DNA from: Sialis fuliginosa
Taxonomy: Eukaryota; Arthropoda; Insecta; Megaloptera; Sialidae
Assembly (NCBI GenBank): GCA_961205875.1
Contig: OY540810.1
Span: forward strand, 34,968,001-35,032,000
Length of the DNA stretch: 64,000 bases
Reading direction: 5' to 3'
A program made the position numbers and the translations under genes. This document shows positions 35,350-46,380 of the stretch, piece by piece. The notes under the pieces were generated by a model. That model did not search any database, was not told the DNA's origin, and saw nothing but the letters and a program-made list of their open reading frames with translations. Numbering within the stretch: position 1 is the stretch's first letter; each line of letters starts with the position of its first letter.

Positions 35350-36360
35350 AAACTTTTCAAGAAAGAAAAAAAAAGAAAAGCGACTTCAAAAACTGTAAAA
35401 TTTAATTATTATATACTTTTCAGTGTTTTTAGGGCTTTTTATGAAGTGAAGACTGACATTTCGATAAATATTATCCATATATTGAAGTGCATACAACGTA
35501 AATAGATACGATATCAATAAATAAAATTTAAAAATTAAACCTACTTGGAATTGTATGTAAATTACATATCGTATGAAGAGAAATATTATAAATTAATTTA
35601 GGCTCGTTTTTATGGGTCACTATTTTTGTATATTTGCAATAAAATTTTAGGATGTAAACAGTGAAAAATAATGATAATATTTATTAAGTTACAATTTCTA
35701 TGTATGTACTACATTTATTTTTAGACACACTGTAAATACATCATACCTATAATACATACATAAAAATATACGTAGAAAACTTTCTATATAAGCTACTAAC
35801 CATCAATTCAAGATTTTAAAAGAAAAACGTATTGAAGAATAGAATTTAAATCGTATCTGATTCCAGTGGAACTATTGGAAACAGAACAACCAATGTCTAC
35901 GAGAATAACCTCGAATTGTGGCTTCGGTGATAAGTGGCCGAGAAACGTCAGAAAAACACTAAAAGCCGACAATGAAGCTGTATAGAAGCACTAGGTTGTT
36001 GGGATTTACACCAATTGCTCCATGTATCGATACATCGGTCGTGGGTTAAAACGGTTTCAGTTCGATATAGGGATGGATGGATTAGGAAGATGGGGAATGT
36101 ACACAGGCCCGATGTTAAGGAAATTGTAAAAGGGCCGGAAATTATTAAAAGGCTCTGTTAGTAATTATTCATTTCCAATTATCTGAGCCGATTAAAAAAC
36201 GAAAGTTATTAAATTGTTGTAAATATACATATTGAATAATATAATATTTCATTAATTACATGTCAAACTTCTCCAAATTGAATAGCTTGGTTCCTTATGC
36301 TACTGGTCTTTTTACGGGAAATTTGATTGGTCGATTGATAAAGGGGTAATGCAGGGGTAG
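35350..36360. other. Spacer with GC-richer patch
   Basis: 35860-36130 is GC-richer and holds short open frames on both strands (minus: VFLTFLGHLSPKPQFEVILV) next to an acceptor-like CGGCTTTTAG. No family is recognised and no complete exon structure can be defended. The rest is plain AT-rich sequence. Confidence 0.35.
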
Positions 36361-36361
36361 G

Positions 36362-36732
36362 TGTTGATTCGAAAAGTTTATATTATTATAGATAAATGTT
36401 TATATTATTATAAAAACGTTGGTGCATATGTATGTCACGTCATCACACTTAAACTACTAGACGTATTGAAGCCATATTCACACCAAATGTTCGTTTAGTG
36501 CTCCAATATTTTTATCTCTTTTTGGACCTGGGAGTCGAGATATTTTGATAAATTGTATTTATGGTCCGGTTTGGCTCATATTCAAAATATATGTTAGTTA
36601 CGTAGAAAGAAATATTTTAACAAAAATGGATCCAGTAAGTGGCGCGTCGATTTATTTACAAAAATGTGTATTTATGGTATGCTTTTTAAACAAATTATTT
36701 TTGGGCAGAACAACGTTTGCCGGGTCAGCTAG
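36362..36732 (+). mobile_element. Helitron 3' portion
   Basis: The 3' end GAACAACGTTTGCCGGGTCA followed by GCTAG, then T, is a well-known insect Helitron terminus. The left part contains TTATATTATTATAAAAACG, as at Helitron 5' ends, but no exact TC start was found, so the left limit is approximate. No Rep/helicase frame. Confidence 0.6.
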
Positions 36733-37049
36733 TAAGTTTATAAATTTTTAATTGTTATAATATATTTTCAGCATATATGAATACATTTTGTTTGCTTATA
36801 ATATTGTGATTAACTTTGCTAGCATAAACTACAAATGATTCTGATTATTAGACCTAAAAATTTTAATTTTAGTTTGATAAAAATTTTAAACTCATTTGAA
36901 AAGTATTTTTTCTATCAAATTAATCAAGTTAACAATGTTATGACTCCATTTGTTGTCGATTTACAAATTTTATACCGATTTTTTTTGTATTTAAATATTT
37001 TTTTTAAAGGGGTTGCGTAAAATTGACATTATTTTTAATTATTCTTAAC

Positions 37050-37240
37050 ACATATAGGGTCATATTGACTGCTAACACCCCCGGATACAGTAGGTAAAGC
37101 CGTGTGCCCAACGCGCTAAGCAGTTGTACATCGTCATGCTATATCGCGTGTCGGTTTTACGATGTTCGCTTCATCGTCCTCTCAGGTCTTTAATGGCTGA
37201 TTGCTGATGGCCATAGCCACCATAGACTATCTTTGCAAGC
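37050..37240 (-). repeat. GC-rich repeat-like block
   Basis: On the minus strand: AGTCTATGGTGGCTATGGCC, GAGGACGATGAAGCGAACAT, TGCTTAGCGCGTTGGGCACA, CGGGGGTGTTAG. The composition and short internal repeats suggest a SINE-like or LINE 3' sequence. I could not find RNA polymerase III boxes at proper spacing, so the class is open. Confidence 0.3.
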
Positions 37241-38553
37241 TTACATACTTACGTACGTACACATTAATTTTTTTCTGTTTTATTTGCTAAAACAGTTTAT
37301 ATAATGATTTTCTTTGTCGAATTCTACAATGTTTTATTTTTCAATAAATGTTTCATAATACCTAAATGCTCCACCATTTTAATTTAATATTTACTAGAGT
37401 TTAACTAAATATTAGTTTGCTTTCTTTCAATGGGAACAAAAAATCTAATATTAAATTAAAACATATGTTATGGTAAACCTATTTTCATTCAGTTTTTGGA
37501 ATTGAATATTTTATTTATTTTGTAATAAGTAATTGAAAGATTCTATAAAATATTGTTGACGAAAATAGTAAAGAAATGTATGGTCCTACCATGTACATTT
37601 GGAAAAAAAGGCATTGTTTAGATTGAAAGCAATACTTTAGTTCATGTTTATTACTTTTAATATAATGTAGGCAAAAAATATTCTTCTCTATTCTAGTAAT
37701 AATTTGACAGCCTATAACTCTTTAGCTACAACAAAGATAGACCACAATTTGATAGTAATGTAGTTAATATTATGTTGGATATATTGATAGTCTTAGGTCA
37801 TAACATGATAACTGACATTTTGACTATTTTATATTACTGATTTAGTTTTTTTTTGTGTGCTTTCATTTAGTATATTCATGGTATCTTTATTCGTTCTAGA
37901 AAAATGTTGAGTAAATAGAAATTTAATGATATATGAACAAAACAGGTACATTTGAAACTTTCAAATCGCCCTCCAGAGAAATCACATTTTTGTGGTTATC
38001 ATGTTATAACTATGACCATTGATATATCTGTAACGATATAATATATTTAAAATAAAATAAAAACGACTTTTTATTGCACTGTAATATATAATCATTATTT
38101 TTATATTCTATAGAAAATAAATAAAACCATATAAGGGGACAATTTTATTTTTTTGCGTGTGTTTATAACACATTTCTGTGCATCCGTGTGCATATTCTTG
38201 CAATAAACTTCTAAGCCATTGATTTAAATTTATTGCATATAACCTTATAGTTTATGAGACATGACTTCATTACACACGGTATGAATTGAGCTACGCTTTT
38301 ATATATCATTTTTATATTAGTTTATTTCAACAGCAAGCTTTCTGATTTTTTTATGAAACACATTTTAATGCATAAACACTATTCTTTGTATATACAAACA
38401 CACCTGAAAATAGGATCAGTTAGAAATCGGATTGTAAATAAAATCGATAGATTGTTTTTACATGGTCTGTACTCTGTACCACAGATACTTTGAATTTTGA
38501 GTGTTTGTATGTCGTATACATAAAAGCGATATTTTATAAATATTTCCAACTAC

Positions 38554-38626
38554 CCACATCTCCATAGATATTTAGGCCTCGTTAGTTCTTCCAGGGGCAA
38601 TATCACTTCCGTTCTGTTATCCTTGT
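38554..38626 (-). CDS. Possible minus-strand exon B (23 codons)
   Basis: A GC-rich 73-nt segment on the minus strand is framed by CATACCTCCACTAG (acceptor) and GG|GTAGTT (donor). One frame is open and coding-like: KDNRTEVILPLEELTRPK followed by YLWRC, with 2 nt left at each end. It joins in phase to the candidate at 41488-41564, giving ...FGEEA-D-KDNRTEV.... No family is recognised. The donor is not strong and there is no transcript evidence. If real it belongs to a gene with introns of several kb running leftward. Confidence 0.4.
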
Positions 38627-39424
38627 CTAGTGGAGGTATGCAGTTTCAATAACTGGCTATTTATTTAATAAAGAAGCAAAAAAAAAAAATAAACAAAACT
38701 TTACAATAGGGGAGATACGCAATGAAGCAGGTATTTGAGATTGACGCATTTTTTATTATTAACTACAAACATTATAAAAAAATCAACTACGCCATAAATA
38801 TCTTCTTAAACTTAATCTCTTTTTACCACAAAAATAATAGAAAAAAAGTTAAATGATAAGTTCTTTAAAAGTCATTTTTGATCTTTTCACATCACTAGTT
38901 GCATTGAAATTGATTCATTTTTTTACTCTCCTGAAAAAAGGAAATATGCAGTTAGCAAGTTTTTCAGAGTTTCAACGAACTATAATTCATTTTAAGTTTT
39001 CATATCATTATGTAGTTATAACATTTGTGTTCTTTTTAAAATTTCTATCACGTCACATAATATATTAAATAAATGTAATAAAACATTTTTAAACATATAT
39101 TTTCTTTACAAAAAATTGAAGTTAAAATAAATAGTCTAACAATAAGATTTGGCACAATCTCCATTGACTGAGATTTGTTGTTGTTGACACTAACACTGTT
39201 ACATATATATTAAATAGAATTGTAGAACACGTACGAACTTGACACTTCTTATTTATTTAGTAGATTGAATATTTTCCAATAAAACTCTGTTTATTTTTTA
39301 AATGTAATTTTATGTAAATATACATACAAAATTAAGCTAACTCTAATAAAATAGATTTTTTTGTGTTATTAATACATGTACGAACTCAAAATATATCAAT
39401 AAATAAATATATAGACATTTTTGA

Positions 39425-39525
39425 AGTAATACTTCTATAGGCGTGTTCAGAGTAAAATTTAATAATGCAACGGAAATTAAATGTAAATTTCTGTTAAGAT
39501 AATCGGTAAAACTGGTTTTTTACTA
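39425..39525 (-). repeat. GTTATACTTC family, minus-strand copy
   Basis: On plus: GAAGTAATACTTCTATAGGC then GTGTTCAGAG, later GATAATCGGTAAAACTGG. This is the inverse of the right half of the copies at 4372 and 57352 (ACACGCCTAAAGAAGTATAA). Partial unit. Confidence 0.55.
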
Positions 39526-39548
39526 TATTTTAGGGACACTTTACTATG

Positions 39549-39840
39549 TTGATAAATTAACAAATAAGTTGAATAGTTAATATTTCAACTTGGTGCCATC
39601 CTACAGACTCCAACTTTTTTTTTTAAATATAGCTTACATCATTAACTTTAAGATTATTAAATGCGCTAAGACCGTCGATACTCCTTTCCCCTATTATTAA
39701 CAAATTAAAATTGATAAATTAACAAATAAGTTGAATAGTTAATATCTCAACTTGGCGCGATCCTACAGACTCCAACTTTTTTTTAAATATAGCTTATAAA
39801 TACATCATTAACTTTAAAATAATCAAATGCCCAAAGATTT
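39549..39840 (+). repeat. Tandem duplication, 162-bp period
   Basis: TTGATAAATTAACAAATAAG then TTGAATAGTTAATAT, CAACTTGG and ATCCTACAGACTCCAACTT begin at 39549 and again at 39711. The second unit is shorter and slightly diverged (TTGGTGCC against TTGGCGCG). Local duplication; no function apparent. Confidence 0.75.
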
Positions 39841-41480
39841 ATAAAAGATAAAATACGTAGCAAAAAATCGTTTTATACAGGTAGTATTCGATTGAAACTA
39901 CTTCTATAAATTATATTTTCTTATACTCATACTTTTGATTATACTTGGTAAAAAATAATAGATAAAAATGCTTCCTCTTAAGGCTCGATGATTTTAAACG
40001 TATTATTTTTAAAACTTTTATAAGTTGTATGTTATTTTTCAAAAAGTCTTTTAAGCTATGCATTTTTAATAAGTACATCAAAGTATATACATATTTTATC
40101 GTATTTCTCTATAATTTTTCATCAAAGTCGTTATAAGCCTCTTGATAACTTGAAAAATAAAACATTTTCTAAGAAACTGTTGAATTTTTAAATTATTTAA
40201 AATACTTAAAAAGTTGTTTATAAAATATCTAACGTAATAAAAATAAATAAAATTATGTGGGAAAACATGAAATATTTATCTTTTAAAATAAATATATATT
40301 TCGTAGAGTAGAAAGAGGCTATTCATTCTAATAGATTAAAGTTAATTTATAAAGGTTTTATAATTTTGTTATTTGAAATAAAATTCTTTAAATATAAATT
40401 TCTAAGTTAGTAAGTACTAATAAAATTATGTTTGTATTTATCCAAGCTCATTATCGTTAATTACTATCTAAATATTAATGTTCTTAAAATATTTTTAACA
40501 CCATTAAATAAGTTAATAAAAAAACTTTATGAGAACAATCATAACCGGTTGAGAAATATGTTTAGGAATAATTCTAGGGTCTCCCTTAAGATCTTGTAGT
40601 TTATAAGATAATTAAGTTAAAGTGTTTTATTAAATTTCACTGCGTTAAGTTCAGAGCCTCGGTATCTTTTTCTGCATATTATTGGAACTTTTCTCTTTTT
40701 GTAATAAAATGGTAATTTTATGACCATAATAAAAATTCCCTCAAGTTTTCTTGGAGCTTCCGTTTTTACGAATTATCAAGTTAATTTCAACTTTAATTCG
40801 TTAAAAAAAATTTCTCGCATTATTCAAAAATATGAATTAAGTTATAAATGACAGTTATTTATTATTTTAATTATATTTAGACTGTTTATAAAATATTTAA
40901 TACTTTATACAATACAAGTTACAGTTCAGTCTCGATTTAACATTTGATACATCATTGGAATGTTGTTTTATTATTATATTATTTTATCTTTTATATTTTA
41001 AAAGCAATAAAATATTTTGTTGAGCATATTTTTTATGTTCATAAATTTCATTCAACTGACAATATAGTATGAAGACGTAGCAAACATAATAACAATTATC
41101 AATAACGTTTAAGTAGAAAGCGAGGAAACATGCTTTATATAAAATCATGAAACGATTATGTAATCTATAATTCATTTATAAAAAATTACACCTTTCCGCG
41201 CGGAAGGAGAGCGTGAGAAGCCATAAATCAATGAAAATACAGAGTTTCAATACAATTTATCACAAAGTTTGTACTGGGAATATGATCCATAACTGCGAAT
41301 ATCTCGCCGTTTAAACTTTAAAAAATATTTGCAGCATTTCTCATCAATAGGCGCGAGCAATGAAAAATCTCCAGCTACCTCTATTAGGTATAAATCTAGT
41401 AAAAGATACAAATAACTCACATCGATGTGAAAAATACACGAACATTGACATTTCCTGTTCCGAACCGGAAATAGAATATG
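39841..41480. other. AT-rich spacer, no gene seen
   Basis: Long runs of A/T-rich sequence with occasional short inverted words such as CCGCGCGG near 41197. No gene, element end or RNA was recognised. Confidence 0.6.
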
Positions 41481-41487
41481 AATTCAC

Positions 41488-41564
41488 CTGCTTCCTCCCC
41501 AAACATGATTTGTAGTTGCGAGGAGCACATTGTAGATGGCACCACCGCCGTCAGGGCCGGTCTT
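41488..41564 (-). CDS. Possible minus-strand exon A (25 codons)
   Basis: A 77-nt GC-rich segment whose edges coincide with a strong acceptor (CATGTTTTGTTTCTAG) and a fair donor (GCAG|GTGAAT) on the minus strand. Two frames are open. One reads RPALTAVVPSTMCSSQLQ then IMFGEEA and leaves one nucleotide, which fits exon B at 38554-38626 in phase. The other reads KTGPDGGGAIYNVLLATT then NHVWGGS and would not fit exon B. Neither is recognised as a known domain. The sharp GC shift at both edges is the best support. Confidence 0.42.
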
Positions 41565-42377
41565 CTAGAAACAAAACATGTATGCTCGTAAATCTGCATT
41601 ATGTTAATAAAATCCCTGTTGACGTGTTGATTTGTGTGCTAGAAATTGGTAAATTATTATTTTTAGAACTAGTTATTTGGAGTAATTCATAGTTTATAAT
41701 TAATAGTGGATTTGTATTTAAGATTAATACTTGATTATAATAATATGATCTTTTTTTAAAAAGAACATTGAATCAGTGGTGTATGGTGGAATTAAAGTAA
41801 AAAAAGTTTTTTTTAAACAATATTTTAAATTTGAAAATAATGACACAAAATATTGTAGAAAATTTAATTCTTCGTCTAAAATGTGAATTACGGAATTGAT
41901 TGGACCTTCAATGAGGGGGTTATCCAAGTCTACTATACAGTCTTCAGGAATTATATATCTCGATATGTTCTAACTATTGTCAAAATTTGGCGTCACATAC
42001 ATTTGTTGAATACATTTATAGCAATATTTTTTTACGTTGCCTAGGCTAGAAGTATTTGTTTAAATATATACATATATTGTAGATTGTATGAAGGGCTTTT
42101 ATGCAGAGAATTTTCTAACCTTTCCATAATATGATCTTCATAGGCGAGCAGTCTGATTGCCAAAAAGACGTCTATCAATGAAATCGTGACTAATGAAATA
42201 TATACAGGCTAAGGCATGGTGGAATCGATAGATAGTACCTAGACTTACATTTTCATATAATTTTTTTTAATTTGGTTGCGTAGAACTTTTTTAAATCGCA
42301 AAAACGTTGCTTTTTTATTAATTTTATATGACAACAGTCAATAGTCGGTATATGTATATGTATGTAGGAGTAAATAC

Positions 42378-42658
42378 CCATGTAGGAAATGCCAGTCTTG
42401 ACGATGGGTCCAAAATTGGCCCAGTATTGGGTTGCCAGTGTTGATTTGTCGATAGTGGTTCCAGTCTAGGCCAACCTTCAAATACCGAATTTCGGTCATC
42501 TGTTCTTAACCCAAGATTTGGCCAACTTTGGACCAGCTTTAGTACGACAATCCTTGGCCGAGTCTTGAATGAAGCTATCATTAAAATCTTGTCCTAGTGT
42601 TGGCTAGCATTGGCGCCAGCCTGGGCCAACCGTGACCCCTTTGTAATTTCTTACATGG
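42378..42658. mobile_element. MITE carrying a degenerate TTGGCC minisatellite
   Basis: CCATGTAGGAAAT at the left and ATTTCTTACATGG at the right form a 12-of-13 inverted repeat. Between them lies a degenerate array of TTGGCC-type words (AAATTGGCCCAGTATTGG, TCTAGGCCAACC, GATTTGGCCAACTTTGG, GCCTGGGCCAACC), which makes the patch GC-rich. No frame is meaningful. No duplication is certain. Similar TTGGCC arrays occur inside insect MITEs. Confidence 0.6.
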
Positions 42659-42779
42659 ATAGTTTATATATACAGAAACATTAATTACGAAGCAGTGTAT
42701 GATAACATGACTGTTGTAAGAAAAATATATAGTATAATAATATATAAAAACATTGTAATTTCATACCAATTAATTTTTA

Positions 42780-43020
42780 ATTATCTTAATGATTTAAAAT
42801 CTCCGGTCCTGCTCAGGCCTCAATGGGGTTTACAACGCGGCAACGTTGCAAGATGAACGTGCACCTTTATTTGTGTAAACAATATAAAAAATGTAAATCC
42901 CGGTCGGTAAGCGTTTGTATTTCCTTATCGATCCAGCACACCTCACTCGATGCAATCGTCATACTCGAGAGTGAGTGAAAACCTGCCACGCTGTTGGATG
43001 TTGTAAATAATTGATTGAAA
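42780..43020 (-). other. GC-richer block, unassigned
   Basis: Contains CTCCGGTCCTGCTCAGGCCT, CAACGCGGCAACGTTGC and AATCCCGGTCGGTAAGCG. A short minus frame starts ATG (MTIASSEVCWIDKEIQTL then TDRDLHFLYCLHK) and stops. No homology is known to me; a repeat fragment is as likely as a gene. Confidence 0.2.
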
Positions 43021-43387
43021 AATTACACCTGATTTATTTGGAAAATTGTTGTTTGCCCACATCTACTCAAATGTATTATAAATGAATTTGAATTTTTCAT
43101 TTCATTTTTGAACAGAGCGCCTTTTTATATACGAAGAATGGTGCATAGTTTAGTATTCCTATTTATTAATAGGTTTTGGAAGGAGCTTAAAAGCATTGTA
43201 TATATCAATACTTGTTTTAACGTTTACAAAGGATACATAAATATTTATTTAAATTATTTCATGTTGTTTGCATTCTTTATAATAACTGCTTAATACCAAC
43301 CGAGGCCTTTAATTAAATTGCTTAAATCCTCATACATTTTGACGAAAAAATTAATTATTTGAGAAAATAGTTGAATATAAACATTTG

Positions 43388-43640
43388 ACTTTTACAAAAT
43401 AAAAAGTTTTCTTCCAAGACGAACATTAACCTTAAATTTAAAATTTCACCCTTCTACGATATTTTCGCAATGATGTCTGTATGTCTGTTTGTCTGTAGAC
43501 ACTTTATTCAAATACGATAAAGTGTCTACAGACAAACATACATACGGACATAATTGCGAAAATAGTCAGAATGGATTCAGGGAAGGTCAAAAATGGATAA
43601 TTCCATCAAAATCCGAATTATATAATTATACCGAAAATAT
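43388..43640 (+). repeat. Dispersed repeat, pair of 5460-5740
   Basis: Shares TTTAAAATTTCACCCTTCTA and GAAAATAGTCAGAATGGATT then CAGGGAAGGTC with 5460-5740. Unlike that copy it contains an inserted or internally duplicated foldback (43461-43563). Confidence 0.5.
43461..43563. repeat. Near-perfect 47-bp-arm hairpin
   Basis: ATTTTCGCAATGATGTCTGT then ATGTCTGTTTGTCTGTAGAC and ACTTTAT are mirrored around a 9-nt centre (TCAAATACG) by ATAAAGTGTCTACAGACAAA and CATACATACGGACATAATTG then CGAAAAT. Only about three mismatches. It would extrude or fold strongly if transcribed. Confidence 0.85.
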
Positions 43641-44843
43641 AATTCGCCCAATACTGGCTTAAAATTTGACGATATGACATTAGGTTTTAAAAATATAGAT
43701 CGAGATGAGACGAGACATACTTAAACCTAATCTCGTTCTGTTTTGTATGAATATCTAACTTGTATTTCAAGTATTACGTGTTTCTTGCATAATAACCTAA
43801 TTCTTCTTTTTCATGCATTCTTGTCTGCTGGTTTAATCTTTTCAGACAGTTCCGTTGTGGTTAATAACCTTATTAATATAAGATACTATGAACGCCTAGT
43901 GATTTAACTTTAGAAGATGTACTGTACAATAAAACCAACTAATGTCTATATAAATAAATATATTATATAATATAATAATATTATATTGCTCAGTTTTTTT
44001 GATATATAATTACATACAATTAATTCGTACAAAGAAAACACCGCCATTGAAATAAAATACCAACAGTAAAATCAAATGCAATTAAAAATATCTGATCTAC
44101 GGAACCACAATTAAAATTTAATTCTAAAGAACGAATCTCGAGTATTGTTTGTTTTTGAGGTACAGAAAGATTATGTTTCTTTTTTTGTTCAGTTTTTAGC
44201 AGCATAGAACAGAGGCGACGGTTTTTTGCCACGACATAAAAGAACTGGATAAAAAAAGTCTTTATTACAACATTTTCAAATGTTATGGCAATTCTTAGGA
44301 AAATGAAAATCGTCTTATATACCTACTTGAAACAAAAAAAAAATATTTACGTTTATAATAAACTTTAAATTGAATTACTGTTGGTTGGAACAGTGTTCCA
44401 GAAAGCTGTATGTATATAATTAATTAGGTAATTTAATTATAAACAGATGTCACAAACTTTTTAAAATGTTAATTAATTCAATTTATATTTGAAGCTGGGT
44501 TTTTAAAGTATGTAGTTATTTCTAGTTGTATGTATTTTTAATGGAATATTGTTTTTGCCATTATACTTTTACTTAAAATGTGTTTTTAATTTAGTAAATT
44601 GAAAAAAGCATAATGACTTGAATAGAAAAAAAGGTCACTTATTGATTTGTTTTAAAAATTTTTAACTTCAAATTGCTTTTCAAAGTACGTTTGTATTTAA
44701 TAAAATAATAATAATAAAATATACGAAATGCGTCTCTAGAAAAATTTCGAAATAATATTTTTTAGTAAAATTGTATAAAAATTAAATTGTTGACTAATAC
44801 CAGGCAATTTATCGGTTTTTATTTAAATTGTTCAATAAACTAT

Positions 44844-44893
44844 CTTTGGTGAATTTAGCATGAGGAAACACTGTGCATTTACTTGGCAGATGT
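44844..44893 (+). repeat. 50-bp dispersed motif, copy 2
   Basis: CTTTGGTGAATTTAGCATGA, then GGAAACACTGTGCATTTA and CTTGGCAGATGT, followed by a T-run after three bases. This copy is closest to a consensus of the three. Confidence 0.65.
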
Positions 44894-46331
44894 ACTTTTT
44901 TTTGTTATCATATTAAGATTTTTCATGCTTTTTATGTTAATTAAAAAAGTAATAATTTATTTTTCACTTATTACATTCTAGTAATAAGAAAAAAATTACT
45001 TTGTCTGTCACATGTCCATTTTACCTTATTAAAATTGAAATAAATTTTATATTTTTATTGTTGGTTAAAAAAAAGAAAACAAGAATTTAAAAAAATTTAC
45101 TTTATTTCATATTGTGAATTAAAAACAACATTTTAGATTACCTTTTAAACATCTGATTAATAAAATATATTAATTTTTAAACCAAAATAAGTAATTTAAA
45201 ATCTAAAGTGAATTTTCAGAAATTCTAGAAAAAAATAAATCAATTCCAATACCATCTAAACTAACAAAAAATCAATTAAACAGTTCAAATGTAACAAGAA
45301 TGTGAATTGGAGAATGGAATCCAGGTAAGTTTACTCTATCTCCTAAATTACTCAGCTGTACAACGCTTATATAAAGCTTTATGCACCAGCAGCTTCTGTC
45401 TACATTGATGTATGGATCGTAAAAACTTAAGAATAAAAGCTGACTATACGAGCGCTGAAAATGAGATTCCTTTTATGGTACCTATATAATATATTGTTAC
45501 ACATCAAACAGGGGTTTTTAATTTATTTATGTTTCTGTAAATAAATCTTTGTATCAGTGTCTTTCTTTTGTGGTGAAGTATAAACAACGTTTTATTATTT
45601 TATCCTTACATTGAATTTTTTTGTGCGTTTTCACTTTATCTTTTGATAGTTGCCATGTGTATTGTTGATTTTTATTTTTATAGGATTTTTAAAACGTAAT
45701 AATATTATCATAACATAATTGCTACCTCGCCATATCGAAGATACGAGAAGCTTTGTGATCGTTTTAAAATGAAAATAAGAAAAATGTTCATCGATTTCAA
45801 AAATATTAACTTGATCTTCCCGTTTCAGGCCAAGACAAACACTTTTCGTTCCGTCACACGCATAAGTCATGAACCACTGAACCGATATTAATGAAACTTG
45901 GTTGGTTGATTGAGTGTGGTTAGAGGACGGTTTAATTTCAAAATCTTGGTTAAAGAAGAGGGGTGACATCCCAAAATATTTATTTTTTGAAGATATCTCA
46001 AGAACAACACATATTACATAAAAATTTTATAGAATCTTTTTATTTATTAAAGAATTGTTATTAGTTTTTTATAATCGCTATATATGTTACTTTGACATAC
46101 CTGCATATTTAATGTCATTTTGACGTTTGCATAACAGAAAACTTTTGATTTCGATTAAAATTATTAAATTATTAAAAATATACGAAAATAATTAGGCACG
46201 TATTAAGAAAAATGTCGACTAAATATTTTTGAATAATATTGTAAAAAAATCAAATGGTAAACTAATGACAGTTTATCTGAATTCTCTATTAGTGTTTATT
46301 AAAATTGTACGATAGTTAACTACCTACAAAC

Positions 46332-46380
46332 CTTTGGTGAATTCAGCACAAGGAAGCACTGTGCATTTACTTGACACTTG
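46332..46380 (+). repeat. 50-bp dispersed motif, copy 3
   Basis: CTTTGGTGAATTCAGCACAA, then GGAAGCACTGTGCATTTA and CTTGACACTTG, again followed by a T-run. Flanks differ from the other copies, so the conserved unit is only about 50 bp. Confidence 0.65.

Noticed and set aside
45631-45969. 112-codon minus frame
   Set aside because: It lies over a dispersed repeat block and the translation has no domain character.
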